DNA from: Limnochorda sp. LNt
GTDB lineage: Bacteria; Bacillota; Limnochordia; Limnochordales; Geochordaceae
Direction of reading: 5' to 3'
Length of the DNA stretch: 64,000 nucleotides
Assembly (NCBI RefSeq): GCF_035593265.1
Contig: NZ_CP141614.1
Span: 1,736,001-1,800,000, forward strand
The notes beneath the pieces were generated by a model. It saw nothing but the letters and a program-made list of their open reading frames with translations, searched no databases and was not told the origin of the DNA. Position 1 is the stretch's first letter, and every line of letters starts with the position of its first letter. A program made the position numbers and the translations under genes. Positions 1 through 8,364 of the stretch are shown here, piece after piece.

Positions 1-206
1 CCCAGGTAGAGCGCCGAGGCCTTGCCGCCGCAACGGCTCAGCCGCACCAGTCGGGCCCCGGCACGGCGCGCCACCCAGGCCGTGGCGTCCGTGGAGCCGT
101 CGTCCACCACCACGACCTCTCGTACGCCGGCGATCCGGCGCAGGGACCGGACGGTCCGCCCCACCCGGTCAGCCTCGTCACGGGCAGGCACGACGGCGCT
201 CACCAC
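1..206 (-). CDS. Family 2 glycosyltransferase, N-terminal part only
   Basis: Partial gene running off the left edge of the window. Translation from a GTG at 206 (or 203) gives a GT-A type nucleotide-sugar transferase start: SAVVPARDEADRVGRTV, then VVVVDDGSTDAT, the nucleotide-binding DDGS motif of GT2 enzymes. The start overlaps the 3' end of the upstream steB gene by about 29 bases, so the two are probably translationally coupled. Family assignment is clear from the two motifs. The substrate cannot be told because the acceptor half is missing. A glycosyltransferase next to steA/steB hints at an envelope role, but that is inference. Confidence 0.8.
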   Translation of the reverse strand, partial: MVSAVVPARDEADRVGRTVRSLRRIAGVREVVVVDDGSTDATAWVARRAGARLVRLSRCGGKASALYL

Positions 207-933
207 GGGAGGCCAGAGAGCCCCCCTCCGCCATGGCGGCCAGCCGCTCCGCTGCCCACCGGGCATCTACGGGGCCCACCGCGCGACACGCCAGCGCCAC
301 CAGGAGGGTCGCCCGGCCGCCCGCCCCCTCCGCCTGCCACCCCCAGGCCACCGGGCCCTGGGCGGAGACGGCCCAGGTGCCGTCGTCCACCACCGGTTGG
401 CTCGACGCCTCGAGCCCTGCCGGCCCCGACGCGACGGACTGCAGGATCGCCGTCACCCCGGCGGGGACCGGCAAGACCTCCGACTCGTCGGGCGGGCCCA
501 CCAGCCCCACGACCAGCCGCTCCTCCGCCTGCAGCACGACGGCGGCGGGGGCCGTCTGGGCGGCCGCGCTCGACACCTGCACCCGGGCGCCGGCCTCCTG
601 CAGCAGGCGCACCAGCGCCGCGGTCGCCCGATCGGACCGCCCCCATGGCCTCACCTGGACGGGCTGCCCCTCGAGCCGCGGCCGCACCAGCGCCGGCGCC
701 ATGCGGGCCAGGGCCGCCTCGTAGCTCTGGGCCCTCGCGACCAGTTCGCGCTCTCGGGCCGCCGCCTGGCGCAGCTGGCCCTCCAGCCGATCGAACTCTC
801 GCTCCAGCGCCCGCACCACCGACTCCTGATCGCCCAGTCGCCCTCCCACCGCGGCCGCCCCCGCGGCCACCCCCACGGCGAGCGCGACGAAGATGGCGGT
901 CAGCGAGAACATCTGTTGCTGAGGGTCCGCCAC
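178..933 (-). CDS. steB: SteB/MctB-family membrane-anchored protein
   Basis: 251 residues from a GTG start. The N-terminus has one membrane helix (about residues 9-30, FSLTAIFVALAVGVAAGAA). A charged coiled coil follows (about 35-75, ESVVRALEREFDRLEGQLRQ), then a soluble alpha/beta domain. This is the architecture of the MctB/SteB family, called a copper transporter in mycobacteria and a division-linked partner of SteA in Corynebacterium. It starts one base after the steA stop. In Mycobacterium tuberculosis the homologous pair also lies next to recN, nadK and tlyA, so the order is old. No metal-binding motif is visible, and a cell-division or envelope role with SteA is more likely here than copper transport. 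Confidence 0.7.
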   Translation of the reverse strand: MADPQQQMFSLTAIFVALAVGVAAGAAAVGGRLGDQESVVRALEREFDRLEGQLRQAAARERELVARAQSYEAALARMAPALVRPRLEGQPVQVRPWGRSDRATAALVRLLQEAGARVQVSSAAAQTAPAAVVLQAEERLVVGLVGPPDESEVLPVPAGVTAILQSVASGPAGLEASSQPVVDDGTWAVSAQGPVAWGWQAEGAGGRATLLVALACRAVGPVDARWAAERLAAMAEGGSLASRGERRRACP

Positions 934-934
934 G

Positions 935-2113
935 CTACCCCAGGCCCCCCAACCAGAGCCCGGTCTGCAGTCGCATCCACAGCAGCCTCGCCATCAACCG
1001 CAACGCAGGGGAGGCCAGCGCCAGGGCCGCGACGCACCCCAGCGCGGCCGTCACCATGGAGGCGTAGGCAGGCCAGTCGGGACGCCCCTCCGCCAGTCGC
1101 GCCAGCCCCCGAGCGTCGACCAGGACGTGCCCGACCCTCATCCTGACCAGGAGCGTGCTGGCCATCCCCGCTCGGCCGCGCTCGACGAAGTCCAGCACGC
1201 CCCAGTGCGCGCCGACCGCGACGATGGGGGCGGCCCCCGCCTCGTAGGCCAGGAGCATGGCCATGTCCTCGCTGGTGCCGAAGGAGGGCATCACGTGGGC
1301 GAAGCGTCCCGCCCGCCGCAGCCGCGCCAGCCCCGGCGCCGCGCCATCGGGGTAGGCGTGCACCACGATCTCCCGGGCGCGGGCCAGGGCCCGGTCGCTG
1401 ACCGAATCCATGTCGCCCACCACCAGGTCGGGCCTCCATCCCTCGGCCAGCAGCGCATCGGCTCCACCGTCGACGCCGATCAACACGGGGCGCCCTCGGC
1501 GGATGAAGGGTCGGATGGCGCGCAGGTCGGCCCGTGCCGTGGCGCTGCGCACCACGACCACCGCCGGCCGACCGGCCATGGGCGTCCGGAGCGGAGGGAT
1601 CCAGACCGGCTCGGTGAGGATGGCCGCCTCCCGGCGCAGGTAGGCCAGGGTGTTGTCGACGAACTCGCGTGAGAGCCGCGGGAGCTGCTGCCGGGCCTCG
1701 AGCAGCCGGTGACGCACGTGCTCCGCATCGAGCCGCGTGCCCCGGGCGAGGACCCGTCCCCGCCCGTCCAGCAAGCGCTGGCCATCGAGCCGCACCCACT
1801 GGCCCTCGGCCAGCCGCCCGAGCACCGCCCGGTCCACCCCATCCAGCACCGGGATGCCTGCCTCGAGCAGCAGGCGGGCACCTTCCACCGGGACCCGGCC
1901 CGTCACCAGCGCGCCCGCGTTGACGACGGCGGCCGGCCGCGCCTCGATGAGCGCCGTGGCCGTCGCCGAGTCCAGGTCGTCATGGGCGATGACGGCCACC
2001 TCTCCGGCCCGCAGGCACGGCGCGAGTTGCTTGGTCACCGGCCCGATCCTCACCGGGCCCGCGATGCCGCCCGGCAGAAGCGGCCGCCCCGCGCGGCCAA
2101 GGCGGACGTCCAA
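935..2113 (-). CDS. steA: SteA-like cytokinetic ring protein (thiamine pyrophosphokinase-like fold)
   Basis: 392 residues from a TTG start preceded by a GGGGAGG ribosome-binding site. The central part has a thiamine-pyrophosphokinase-like core (about residues 190-290) with GVDGGADALLAEGWRPDLVV followed by VGDMDSVSD. The N-terminal half resembles the SteA/DUF115-type leader, and the C-terminus has a hydrophobic segment (about 340-375) that may anchor the protein. SteA acts with SteB at the division septum in Corynebacterium. In this window it follows spo0A, separated by a strong hairpin. True thiamine pyrophosphokinase activity is unlikely given the length and the partner gene. The name rests on fold and synteny. 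Confidence 0.7.
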   Translation of the reverse strand: MDVRLGRAGRPLLPGGIAGPVRIGPVTKQLAPCLRAGEVAVIAHDDLDSATATALIEARPAAVVNAGALVTGRVPVEGARLLLEAGIPVLDGVDRAVLGRLAEGQWVRLDGQRLLDGRGRVLARGTRLDAEHVRHRLLEARQQLPRLSREFVDNTLAYLRREAAILTEPVWIPPLRTPMAGRPAVVVVRSATARADLRAIRPFIRRGRPVLIGVDGGADALLAEGWRPDLVVGDMDSVSDRALARAREIVVHAYPDGAAPGLARLRRAGRFAHVMPSFGTSEDMAMLLAYEAGAAPIVAVGAHWGVLDFVERGRAGMASTLLVRMRVGHVLVDARGLARLAEGRPDWPAYASMVTAALGCVAALALASPALRLMARLLWMRLQTGLWLGGLG

Positions 2114-2122
2114 CGGCCCTCG

Positions 2123-2152
2123 CCTCCCCGTGGGTTAGTCTCCACGGGGAGG
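2123..2152 (-). terminator. Strong hairpin between spo0A and steA
   Basis: A perfect 11-base-pair inverted repeat (arms at 2123-2133 and 2142-2152, 8-base loop) directly downstream of the spo0A stop codon. It has the shape of an intrinsic terminator but no T-run follows in the minus direction; the sequence goes on with CGAGGG. It may be a partial terminator, an mRNA 3'-end stabiliser for spo0A, or a structure that lowers steA expression. Confidence 0.5.
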
Positions 2153-2159
2153 GGGCGGC

Positions 2160-3020
2160 TTACGCGCCGGCGCTCAGCTCCTGGCGGATCCGCTCGGCGA
2201 GGCGACCGATGAAGGCCGAGTTGGTCGGGCGGGTGCGCCGCTCGTCCATCAGGTCGGTGAAGAGCTCGTGGATGCGCTCCAGGTTGCCATGTTGCACCGT
2301 CGACTCGATCGCGTGGCGGATGGAGCGCTCCACCTTGAAGGGCGAGGTCTGGTGCAACGCGGCCACCCGCGGGTAGAGCTCCTTGGTGACCCGGGAGAGC
2401 AGGCCCTCCTCCTCCACCACCATGGCGATGGCGTCCTTGAGGTAGGCCCGGCCCTTGTAGTGGGTCGGCACACCCAGGCTCTCCAGGTGCTGCACGATGC
2501 GGCTCTCCAGCGCCCGCGCCCGGCGGGCCCGACCGGTGACGCCCTCCCGGTCGTCGCGCCGGCCCTCGCCGAGCAGGACGCGCAGGCGCCGCACCAGCGT
2601 CTCCACGTCGAAGGGCCGCACCACGAAGTAGTCGGCCCCCCATTCGAAGGCACGTTGCACCAGCGCGTCGTCGCCGACGCTGCTGACCACCACCAGCCGG
2701 CCGCGGCACAGGTCCATGGTCGAACGGCTCCCTCGGCCCGTCGACTCCCCCTGGTCCGCGCCCGCCCCGGCCGGACGGTGGCTGCGCCACCAGCGCACCA
2801 GGCGCTCGGCCCCCGTCGCGCCGCCGAGTCCGGTCAGAGCCAGGTCCAGCATCAAGAGGTCCACCGGCGGCTCCGCGGCCAGGCGGTGCTGCAGCTCCGC
2901 CGCCGATGCCACCGTATCGACCCGGGAGACCTGCGCGTCACCGGCGAGCGCGGCCCCGACGGACCGCCCGAACCCCTGGGGATCGTCGCTGACGAGCACG
3001 AAGAAGCCCTCCACGCACAT
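2160..3020 (-). CDS. spo0A: Spo0A, master regulator of sporulation, atypical receiver
   Basis: 286 residues. The C-terminal DNA-binding domain (about 172-282) is highly conserved: LGVPTHYKGRAYLKDAI, then VERSIRHAIES, then PTNSAFIGRLAERIR. The N-terminal receiver has the acidic pair D12-D13 and phospho-acceptor D59 (LLMLDLALTG). However, D59 and the switch Ser (S113/S114) are 54 residues apart, against about 28 in Bacillus Spo0A, owing to a Gly/Arg-rich insert around residues 80-107. The conserved Lys of the KPF motif is Arg (VVRPFD). The ATG at 3020 directly abuts GGAGGG; GTG at codon 3 would have better spacing. Function as sporulation regulator is near certain from the DNA-binding domain; phosphorelay behaviour may differ. 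Confidence 0.93.
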   Translation of the reverse strand: MCVEGFFVLVSDDPQGFGRSVGAALAGDAQVSRVDTVASAAELQHRLAAEPPVDLLMLDLALTGLGGATGAERLVRWWRSHRPAGAGADQGESTGRGSRSTMDLCRGRLVVVSSVGDDALVQRAFEWGADYFVVRPFDVETLVRRLRVLLGEGRRDDREGVTGRARRARALESRIVQHLESLGVPTHYKGRAYLKDAIAMVVEEEGLLSRVTKELYPRVAALHQTSPFKVERSIRHAIESTVQHGNLERIHELFTDLMDERRTRPTNSAFIGRLAERIRQELSAGA

Positions 3021-3053
3021 CCCTCCCGAGTGCCAGGCGGGCGGCCGGACCGG

Positions 3054-4394
3054 TCATGCGGCGACTCGTGTGTTCGACAGGTTGGCTCGCGGTCCTTCGG
3101 CGGGTCCCCACAGGCCCGACGCCTCGACCATGGGCTCCATCAGCACCCCGAAGCCCCGGGTCGGGTCCTGCACGGCCACGTGGGTGATGGCGCCGACCAG
3201 GTGACCCTCCTGGATGATGGGGCTGCCGCTCATGCCCTGGACGATGCCCCCCGTCCGTGCCAGAAGCCCGGGGTCCGTCACCCGCAGCACCAGCCGCTGA
3301 CTCTCCGGCACCCCCAGCGTGCGGATGCGCAGCACCTCGATGGCGAAGGCCTCCACCCGCTCCCCCTCCACCACCGTCAGGGCGGTGGCAGGCCCCTCCT
3401 TCACCTGGCCGTCGAGCGCCACGGGCAGCGGCTCGGTGACCAGCCCCGGCGGGAGCTCGCCCGTCAGCCGCCCGAAGATCCCCACCGGCGTGTTGCGCTC
3501 GACGATGCCCAGCTGGCCCGACTCCCGGTGGAACATCCCGATCTTCTCACCCGGACGACCCCGGGCCGCGGCAGCGACGCCCGAGATGGCAGCTCGGACG
3601 ATGCGGCCGTCGGGCATGGTGACGGGCCGGCGGGATCCCTCCGCCACCATGTGGCCAAGGGCGGCGAACCGCCCCGTCCGGGGGTCGTAGAAGGTGAGGG
3701 TGCCCACGCCGATGGCGGGATCTCGCAGGAGCAGCCCGACGCCGTAGCTTTCGCCGCCTGTCCGGGCCGCCGTCTCCCCCCGCACGACGACCCCCGCCGC
3801 CGGCATGAGGCGGGTCTCGCGGCGACGCCCCCCGCGCACGTAGGCGACCCGGGCGGGCCGGCCCTCCTGTACCGCCCGGCTCAGCAGCCGCGCCACCTCC
3901 TCGGGGGAGCCGACGGGGACCCCGTCCACTTCGACGATGACGTCGCCGACCTGCAAGCCGGCATCCCGTGCCGGATAGCTCAGCCGCCCCGTCGACTCCT
4001 GCACGGGCAGGAGGCCCTCCACCAGGACGCCGGCCGGCGCCAGCATCACGCCGATGGCCTGACCGCCCGGCATCAGCTCCAGCGGCGGGACCACCTCCAC
4101 CAGCAGCGGGCGCAGGCGCAACCAGCCCCAGAGGCTCAGCTCCAGCCGGACGCTCCCCGGCCGGTCGAATGCAAGCCCCACGCCCCGCATGTCGCGGAAG
4201 ACCACGGAGAAGCGGTCCTCCGGCCCGCTCACCCGGATCATGGGGAGCACGGGCAGCCATGCCACCCGCCCGGGAAAGGTGCGCAGGCGCTCCGGGAAGG
4301 TGGTGGTGACGAGGAGCAGGGCGACGAGTGCGACCGAGCAGAAGCCCACGACGGCCCGCAAGGCCGTCGCTCGTGGCGTGGGCACCTTTGCCAT
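3054..4394 (-). CDS. spoIVB: SpoIVB peptidase (stage IV sporulation serine protease)
   Basis: About 446 residues from ATG at 4394. A GTG at 4430 is in frame but sits inside a GC-rich hairpin (4429-4446). After one membrane helix (GFCSVALVALLLVTTTF) comes a PDZ domain (PARDAGLQVGDVIVEVDG) and the S55 protease domain. The catalytic His lies in GRFAALGHMVAEG and the nucleophile Ser in GMSGSPIIQEG. In Bacillus, SpoIVB is secreted from the forespore and cleaves SpoIVFA to release SpoIVFB, which then processes pro-sigma-K; pro-sigK is in this window. Gene order recN-spoIVB-spo0A matches other spore formers. The residues after the catalytic His (MVAE) differ from the commoner GISD. Confidence 0.93.
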   Translation of the reverse strand: MAKVPTPRATALRAVVGFCSVALVALLLVTTTFPERLRTFPGRVAWLPVLPMIRVSGPEDRFSVVFRDMRGVGLAFDRPGSVRLELSLWGWLRLRPLLVEVVPPLELMPGGQAIGVMLAPAGVLVEGLLPVQESTGRLSYPARDAGLQVGDVIVEVDGVPVGSPEEVARLLSRAVQEGRPARVAYVRGGRRRETRLMPAAGVVVRGETAARTGGESYGVGLLLRDPAIGVGTLTFYDPRTGRFAALGHMVAEGSRRPVTMPDGRIVRAAISGVAAAARGRPGEKIGMFHRESGQLGIVERNTPVGIFGRLTGELPPGLVTEPLPVALDGQVKEGPATALTVVEGERVEAFAIEVLRIRTLGVPESQRLVLRVTDPGLLARTGGIVQGMSGSPIIQEGHLVGAITHVAVQDPTRGFGVLMEPMVEASGLWGPAEGPRANLSNTRVAA

Positions 4395-4487
4395 CGGCGA
4401 CGCCCCCGGGCTAGATTCCCCCGCCCCCACCCGGCCGGCGCCGGGTAAGTCGGTGAGAACGCAGCCCGGATCCGCCGCCGCTGGACC

Positions 4488-6182
4488 TCAGGACGCCCTC
4501 TTGGCCTCGCCTGCCATCCGCAACAACTCGCTGGCGTGGCGACGGGCGGTCTCGGTGATGTCGGTGCCGCCCAGCATGCGGGCCAGCTCGGCGACCCGCT
4601 GATCGTGACCCAGGGCCTCGATCTCGATGCGGGTGGTGCGCTCGTCCTCGTGCTTGCGCACGGCCAGGTGGTGGTCGGCCATGCTGGCCACCTGCGGCAG
4701 GTGCGTCACCACCAGCACCTGGCGTTGCCTGGCGATGCGGGCCAGCCGCTCCGCCACGGCCTGAGCCGCCCGTCCCCCCAGCCCGGCGTCGGGCTCGTCG
4801 AAGACCAGCACCGGCACGGGATCGGCCTCGGCCAGCACGGTGCGGCAGGCCAGCATGGTGCGCGAGAGCTCGCCCCCGGAGGCGATGCGCGCCAGAGGCC
4901 TGGGGGGCTCTCCCGGGTTGGCACTGAACTGGAAGATGACCCGCTCGGTGCCCGACGGGTCGGGCGGCTGGGGCTCCACCGCCACCGAGAACGACGCCCT
5001 GGGCATGGCCAGCTGCCGCAGCTCGGCCTCGATGGCCCCCGCCAGCCGCTGGGCCGCCTCCCGCCGGAGCGCGCCCAGCTGACGCGCCGCCTCGTCGTAG
5101 CGCGCGCGGGCCTGCGCGAGCTCCTGCTCCACGACTGCCAGCCGGTCGGAGGCCCCCTGCAGGGACTCGAGCCGGGCCCGGGCCTCCTCGCCGTAGGCCA
5201 TCACGGCCTCCACGGTGGGCCCGTACTTGCGCTTGAGCCGCTCCAGCAAGGCCAGGCGGGCCTCCACCTCGGCCAACCGCTCGGGGTCGGGCTCGCACTG
5301 CTCCAGGTACCGGCGCACCGCCCGCCCCAGCTCCGACAGGGCATCGATCTGAGCGGCCAGCTCCTGGGCCAGGGAGCCCAGCGCAGGCGCCAGGGACGCC
5401 GCCTCGTCGAGGGCGCGGCCTGCCGCCGCCAGGGTCGAGAGGGCGCTGGTCTGCTCGGTGCCCGACCCGCCCAGCAGATCCAGGGCGAGCCCCAGCAGCT
5501 CCTGCAGGCGTGCCGCGTGGGTCAGCCGGGCGTGCTCCTCCATCCAGGCCGGCTCTTCACCCGGCTGCAGGCGGGCCGCCTGGATCTCCTCGACCTGGAA
5601 GCGCAGCAAGTCCAGCTCTTGCAGCCGCTGCCGCTCGCCGGTGCGAAGGGCCTGCAGCTCCGCCGCGAGGCGGTCCATCGCCTGCCAGGCGTCGCCGACC
5701 TCCCGGGCCAGGGCCGAAGCGGCCTCCCCTGCGAATGCGTCGAGCAGCTCCAGCTGGACGGCGGGCTGCATGAGGCGCTGGCTCTCGTGCTGGGTGTGGA
5801 TGTCGACCAGCAGGCTCCCCACCTGGGCCAGCTCGGCAGTGGAGACGAGACGGCCGTTGATGCGGGAGCGCCCTCGGCCCCCCGCCACGATCTCACGGGC
5901 CAGCACGAGCAGCCCGTCCTCCGGGGGAAAGCCCAGGGAGTCCAGGCGACGACCCAGCGCGGAGCCGTCGTCGATCTCGAAGGCTGCCTCCACGCGCGCC
6001 GTCGAGGCACCCCGGCGCACCATCTCCGGCGAGACCCGGTGGCCCACCGCCGCCCCCAGGGCATCCAGCACCAGCGACTTGCCCGCGCCCGTCTCGCCCG
6101 TCAGCACGTTGAAGCCCGGCCCGAAGGGGACGCGAGCCCGCTCCACCAGCGCGAAGTTGTCGACGAACAGCTCCCTGAGCAC
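4488..6182 (-). CDS. recN: DNA repair ATPase RecN
   Basis: 564 residues, the normal length for RecN, from a GTG start. It is an SMC-like ATPase acting early at double-strand breaks. Walker A is GETGAGKS (residues 29-36) with the RecN N-terminus LRELFVDNFALVE. The ABC signature ASGGELSRTML and the Walker B/D-loop FDEPDAGLGG are near the C-terminus, separated by two coiled-coil stretches. It lies 12 bases downstream of argR in a compact operon and is followed by spoIVB. Confidence 0.96.
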   Translation of the reverse strand: MLRELFVDNFALVERARVPFGPGFNVLTGETGAGKSLVLDALGAAVGHRVSPEMVRRGASTARVEAAFEIDDGSALGRRLDSLGFPPEDGLLVLAREIVAGGRGRSRINGRLVSTAELAQVGSLLVDIHTQHESQRLMQPAVQLELLDAFAGEAASALAREVGDAWQAMDRLAAELQALRTGERQRLQELDLLRFQVEEIQAARLQPGEEPAWMEEHARLTHAARLQELLGLALDLLGGSGTEQTSALSTLAAAGRALDEAASLAPALGSLAQELAAQIDALSELGRAVRRYLEQCEPDPERLAEVEARLALLERLKRKYGPTVEAVMAYGEEARARLESLQGASDRLAVVEQELAQARARYDEAARQLGALRREAAQRLAGAIEAELRQLAMPRASFSVAVEPQPPDPSGTERVIFQFSANPGEPPRPLARIASGGELSRTMLACRTVLAEADPVPVLVFDEPDAGLGGRAAQAVAERLARIARQRQVLVVTHLPQVASMADHHLAVRKHEDERTTRIEIEALGHDQRVAELARMLGGTDITETARRHASELLRMAGEAKRAS

Positions 6183-6194
6183 GGCCGCCCCCCG

Positions 6195-6662
6195 TCAGCG
6201 CAACGCCAGCAGGCGGTCTCGCACGGCCCGGGCCCCGGGGTCGGGGCCGCCGGGCTCCGAGGGTCTCACCAGCACCAGGATGGCATCGTCGCCGGCGATG
6301 GTCCCGATCACCTCGGGCCAGTCGAGCGCATCGAGCGCGGCCGCCACGGCGTTGGCGGTGCCGGAGAGGGTCTTGACCAGCACCAGGTGGCCGGCCGCCT
6401 CCACGCCGGTCACGTACTCCTGGACGGCCCGGCGGGCCCGGCTCACCCGCTCAGCCATGTCGGGCTCCCTGGCCTGCGCGTAGCGGTAGTGCCCGTCACC
6501 CGTGGGTACCTTGACCAGGCGCAGCTCCTTGATGTCGCGGGAGATGGTGGCCTGGGTGGCCTGGATGCCCTGACGGCGCAGGTAGGCGATGAGCTCCTCC
6601 TGCGTCTGGATGGGCACGTCTCGGATGATGCGCAGGATGGCCGATTGCCGCCGGGCCTTCAT
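6195..6662 (-). CDS. argR: Arginine repressor ArgR/AhrC
   Basis: 155 residues, ATG start. The N-terminal winged helix contains ILRIIRDVPIQTQEELIAYL and the recognition helix QATISRDIKEL. The C-terminal oligomerisation and arginine-binding domain contains GTANAVAAALD and IAGDDAILV, matching the GT.A..D and G.DT motifs of the family. It represses arginine biosynthesis and activates catabolism in response to arginine. Its place between nadK and recN is conserved in Firmicutes; no arginine genes are in this window. Confidence 0.95.
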   Translation of the reverse strand: MKARRQSAILRIIRDVPIQTQEELIAYLRRQGIQATQATISRDIKELRLVKVPTGDGHYRYAQAREPDMAERVSRARRAVQEYVTGVEAAGHLVLVKTLSGTANAVAAALDALDWPEVIGTIAGDDAILVLVRPSEPGGPDPGARAVRDRLLALR

Positions 6663-6671
6663 GGAGCCCCC

Positions 6672-7529
6672 TCACACCTCCGGGTGACTCAGGCGCTCCC
6701 GCACCAGGGCATAGGGCGAACGCCCGCTCAAGCGCACCAGCCTGGCCCGGTGGGGAGCCCGCTCGACGATCACCACGTCGGTCGGCTGCATGACGTGGCT
6801 CTGCTGGCCGTCGACGATCATGACCAGGTCGTCGGCCGGGCCGTCGACGCGGATGGTGATGGCGTCCTCGGGCCTCACCACCACGGGGCGGGCCGCCAGC
6901 GAGTGAGGACAGATGGGCGTGATGACCAGGCAATCCAACAGCGGATGGACGATGGGTCCCCCGGCCGACAGCGAGTAGGCCGTGGAGCCGGTCGGGGTCG
7001 CGACGATGAGACCGTCCGCCGGAAAGGCCCCGACGATGGAGGCACCCGCCCGGGCCTCCAGGCGGGCGATGCGGCTGTATGTCGAACGCGCCACGACGAC
7101 GTCGTTGAGCGCGAGGTACGCGCCGATCTCCTCTCGATCGCGCACCAGGCGAGCCGTCACCATCATGCGCGCCTCCACGGCGAACCCACCCTCGACGAAG
7201 CGCCCCAGCATGGAGGGCAGCTCGGAGGCCTCCACGTCGGCCAGGAAGCCCAGCCTCCCGACGTTGACGCCCAGCACGGGCACCCCCAGCGGCGCCGCCC
7301 TGCGGGCCGCGTGCAGCAGCGCCCCGTCGCCCCCCAGCACCACCACCGCGTCGGCGCCCGTCCAATCCTCACGGGGCCATGCCAGCTCCGGCAGACTCAG
7401 GGCGCGGGCCCCCTCCGTCTCCAGGTAGACCCGAGCCCCCCGCCGACGGATCTCCTCCACCAGGCCCAGGGCCAGACGCAGGGCCTCCGGCTTCTCCCGA
7501 TGGGGAGCGACGATGACCTGGCTCAGCAA
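6672..7529 (-). CDS. nadK: NAD kinase
   Basis: 285 residues from a TTG start. It phosphorylates NAD to NADP using ATP or polyphosphate. The diagnostic GGDG lies at residues 66-69 (VVVLGGDGALL), followed by GVNVGRLGFL and the long motif DGLIVATPTGSTAYSLSAGG. It sits between tlyA and argR, as in many Clostridia and in actinobacteria (tlyA-ppnK-recN). Confidence 0.96.
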   Translation of the reverse strand: MLSQVIVAPHREKPEALRLALGLVEEIRRRGARVYLETEGARALSLPELAWPREDWTGADAVVVLGGDGALLHAARRAAPLGVPVLGVNVGRLGFLADVEASELPSMLGRFVEGGFAVEARMMVTARLVRDREEIGAYLALNDVVVARSTYSRIARLEARAGASIVGAFPADGLIVATPTGSTAYSLSAGGPIVHPLLDCLVITPICPHSLAARPVVVRPEDAITIRVDGPADDLVMIVDGQQSHVMQPTDVVIVERAPHRARLVRLSGRSPYALVRERLSHPEV

Positions 7530-7548
7530 CCCAGCCTCCCGGCCTCTC

Positions 7549-8364
7549 TCACCCCGGATGGGGCACCTGCCGCAGGGCCTCTGCCACCAGGGACTCCATC
7601 CGCGCCTCGTCCGCAGCGAGGCCCGGCCTCTTGAATACGATGAAGAACTCCGCGTTGCCTCTCGGCCCCAGCAGGGGGCTCGCCATCATGGTCTCGATCC
7701 CCAGCCCGGCCGCCAGCCCGCAGGCCGCCACCTTGCGCAGCACCTGCCGGTGGACGTCGGTGTCCTTCACCACGCCCCCGCGCGACACCTGGTCACGGCC
7801 GGCCTCGAACTGGGGCTTGACCAGCACCACCATCCAGCCCGCGGGGCGCAGGAACGCCACCAGCCGCTCCAGGAACAGCGTGACGGAGATGAAGGAGACG
7901 TCGACGACGATGAGATCGACGGGCTCGTCCAGCCGTGAGGGAGTCAGGTAGCGGACGTTGGTGCGTTCCAGCACCACCACCCGGGGGTCGGTGCGCAGCT
8001 TCCAGGCCAACTGGCCGTAGCCGACGTCGATCGCGTAGACCTTGCGGGCCCCGTGCTGCAGCAGGCAGTCGGTGAAGCCACCCGTGGAGGCTCCCACGTC
8101 CATGGCTACCGCCCCCTGCACGGGGATGGGCCAGGACCGTAGCACGCGCTCGAGCTTGAGCCCACCGCGGCTCGCATAGGGGTGCAGAGGCGCCACCACC
8201 TCGACAGGAGCGTCGCCGGGCAGCCGCTGGCTCGGGCGCTCCACGCTCCGATGGCCCACGCGCACCCGGCCGGCGCGGATCAGGGCCTGCGCCTGCTCAC
8301 GGCTGGTGGCCAGCCCCAGGCGCACCAGGAGCTGGTCGGCCCGCAGACGCTGGTCGCCGCTCAT
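7549..8364 (-). CDS. tlyA: TlyA-type rRNA 2'-O-methyltransferase
   Basis: 271 residues. An N-terminal S4 RNA-binding domain (RADQLLVRLGLATSREQA, then RAGRVRVGHRS) is followed by an FtsJ-like SAM-binding domain with DVGASTGGFTDCLL, VDVSFISVTLFL and LVKPQFEAG. TlyA enzymes 2'-O-methylate 16S and/or 23S rRNA; Firmicute members (YqxC) lie in this same cluster. The 3' end of oapA overlaps its start by 4 bases (ATGA), so oapA and tlyA are coupled. dxs, usual immediately upstream, is missing. Confidence 0.92.
   Translation of the reverse strand: MSGDQRLRADQLLVRLGLATSREQAQALIRAGRVRVGHRSVERPSQRLPGDAPVEVVAPLHPYASRGGLKLERVLRSWPIPVQGAVAMDVGASTGGFTDCLLQHGARKVYAIDVGYGQLAWKLRTDPRVVVLERTNVRYLTPSRLDEPVDLIVVDVSFISVTLFLERLVAFLRPAGWMVVLVKPQFEAGRDQVSRGGVVKDTDVHRQVLRKVAACGLAAGLGIETMMASPLLGPRGNAEFFIVFKRPGLAADEARMESLVAEALRQVPHPG

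Noticed and set aside
1709-2212. Plus-strand ORF opposite steA
   Set aside because: Shadow of steA; no SD and a Pro/Arg/Ala-rich translation.
4536-7634. Very long plus-strand open frame opposite recN, argR and nadK
   Set aside because: It is a by-product of GC-rich codon bias (few stops in the antisense frame); low-complexity His/Gln/Gly/Arg-rich translation without any domain, and the minus-strand genes are certain.
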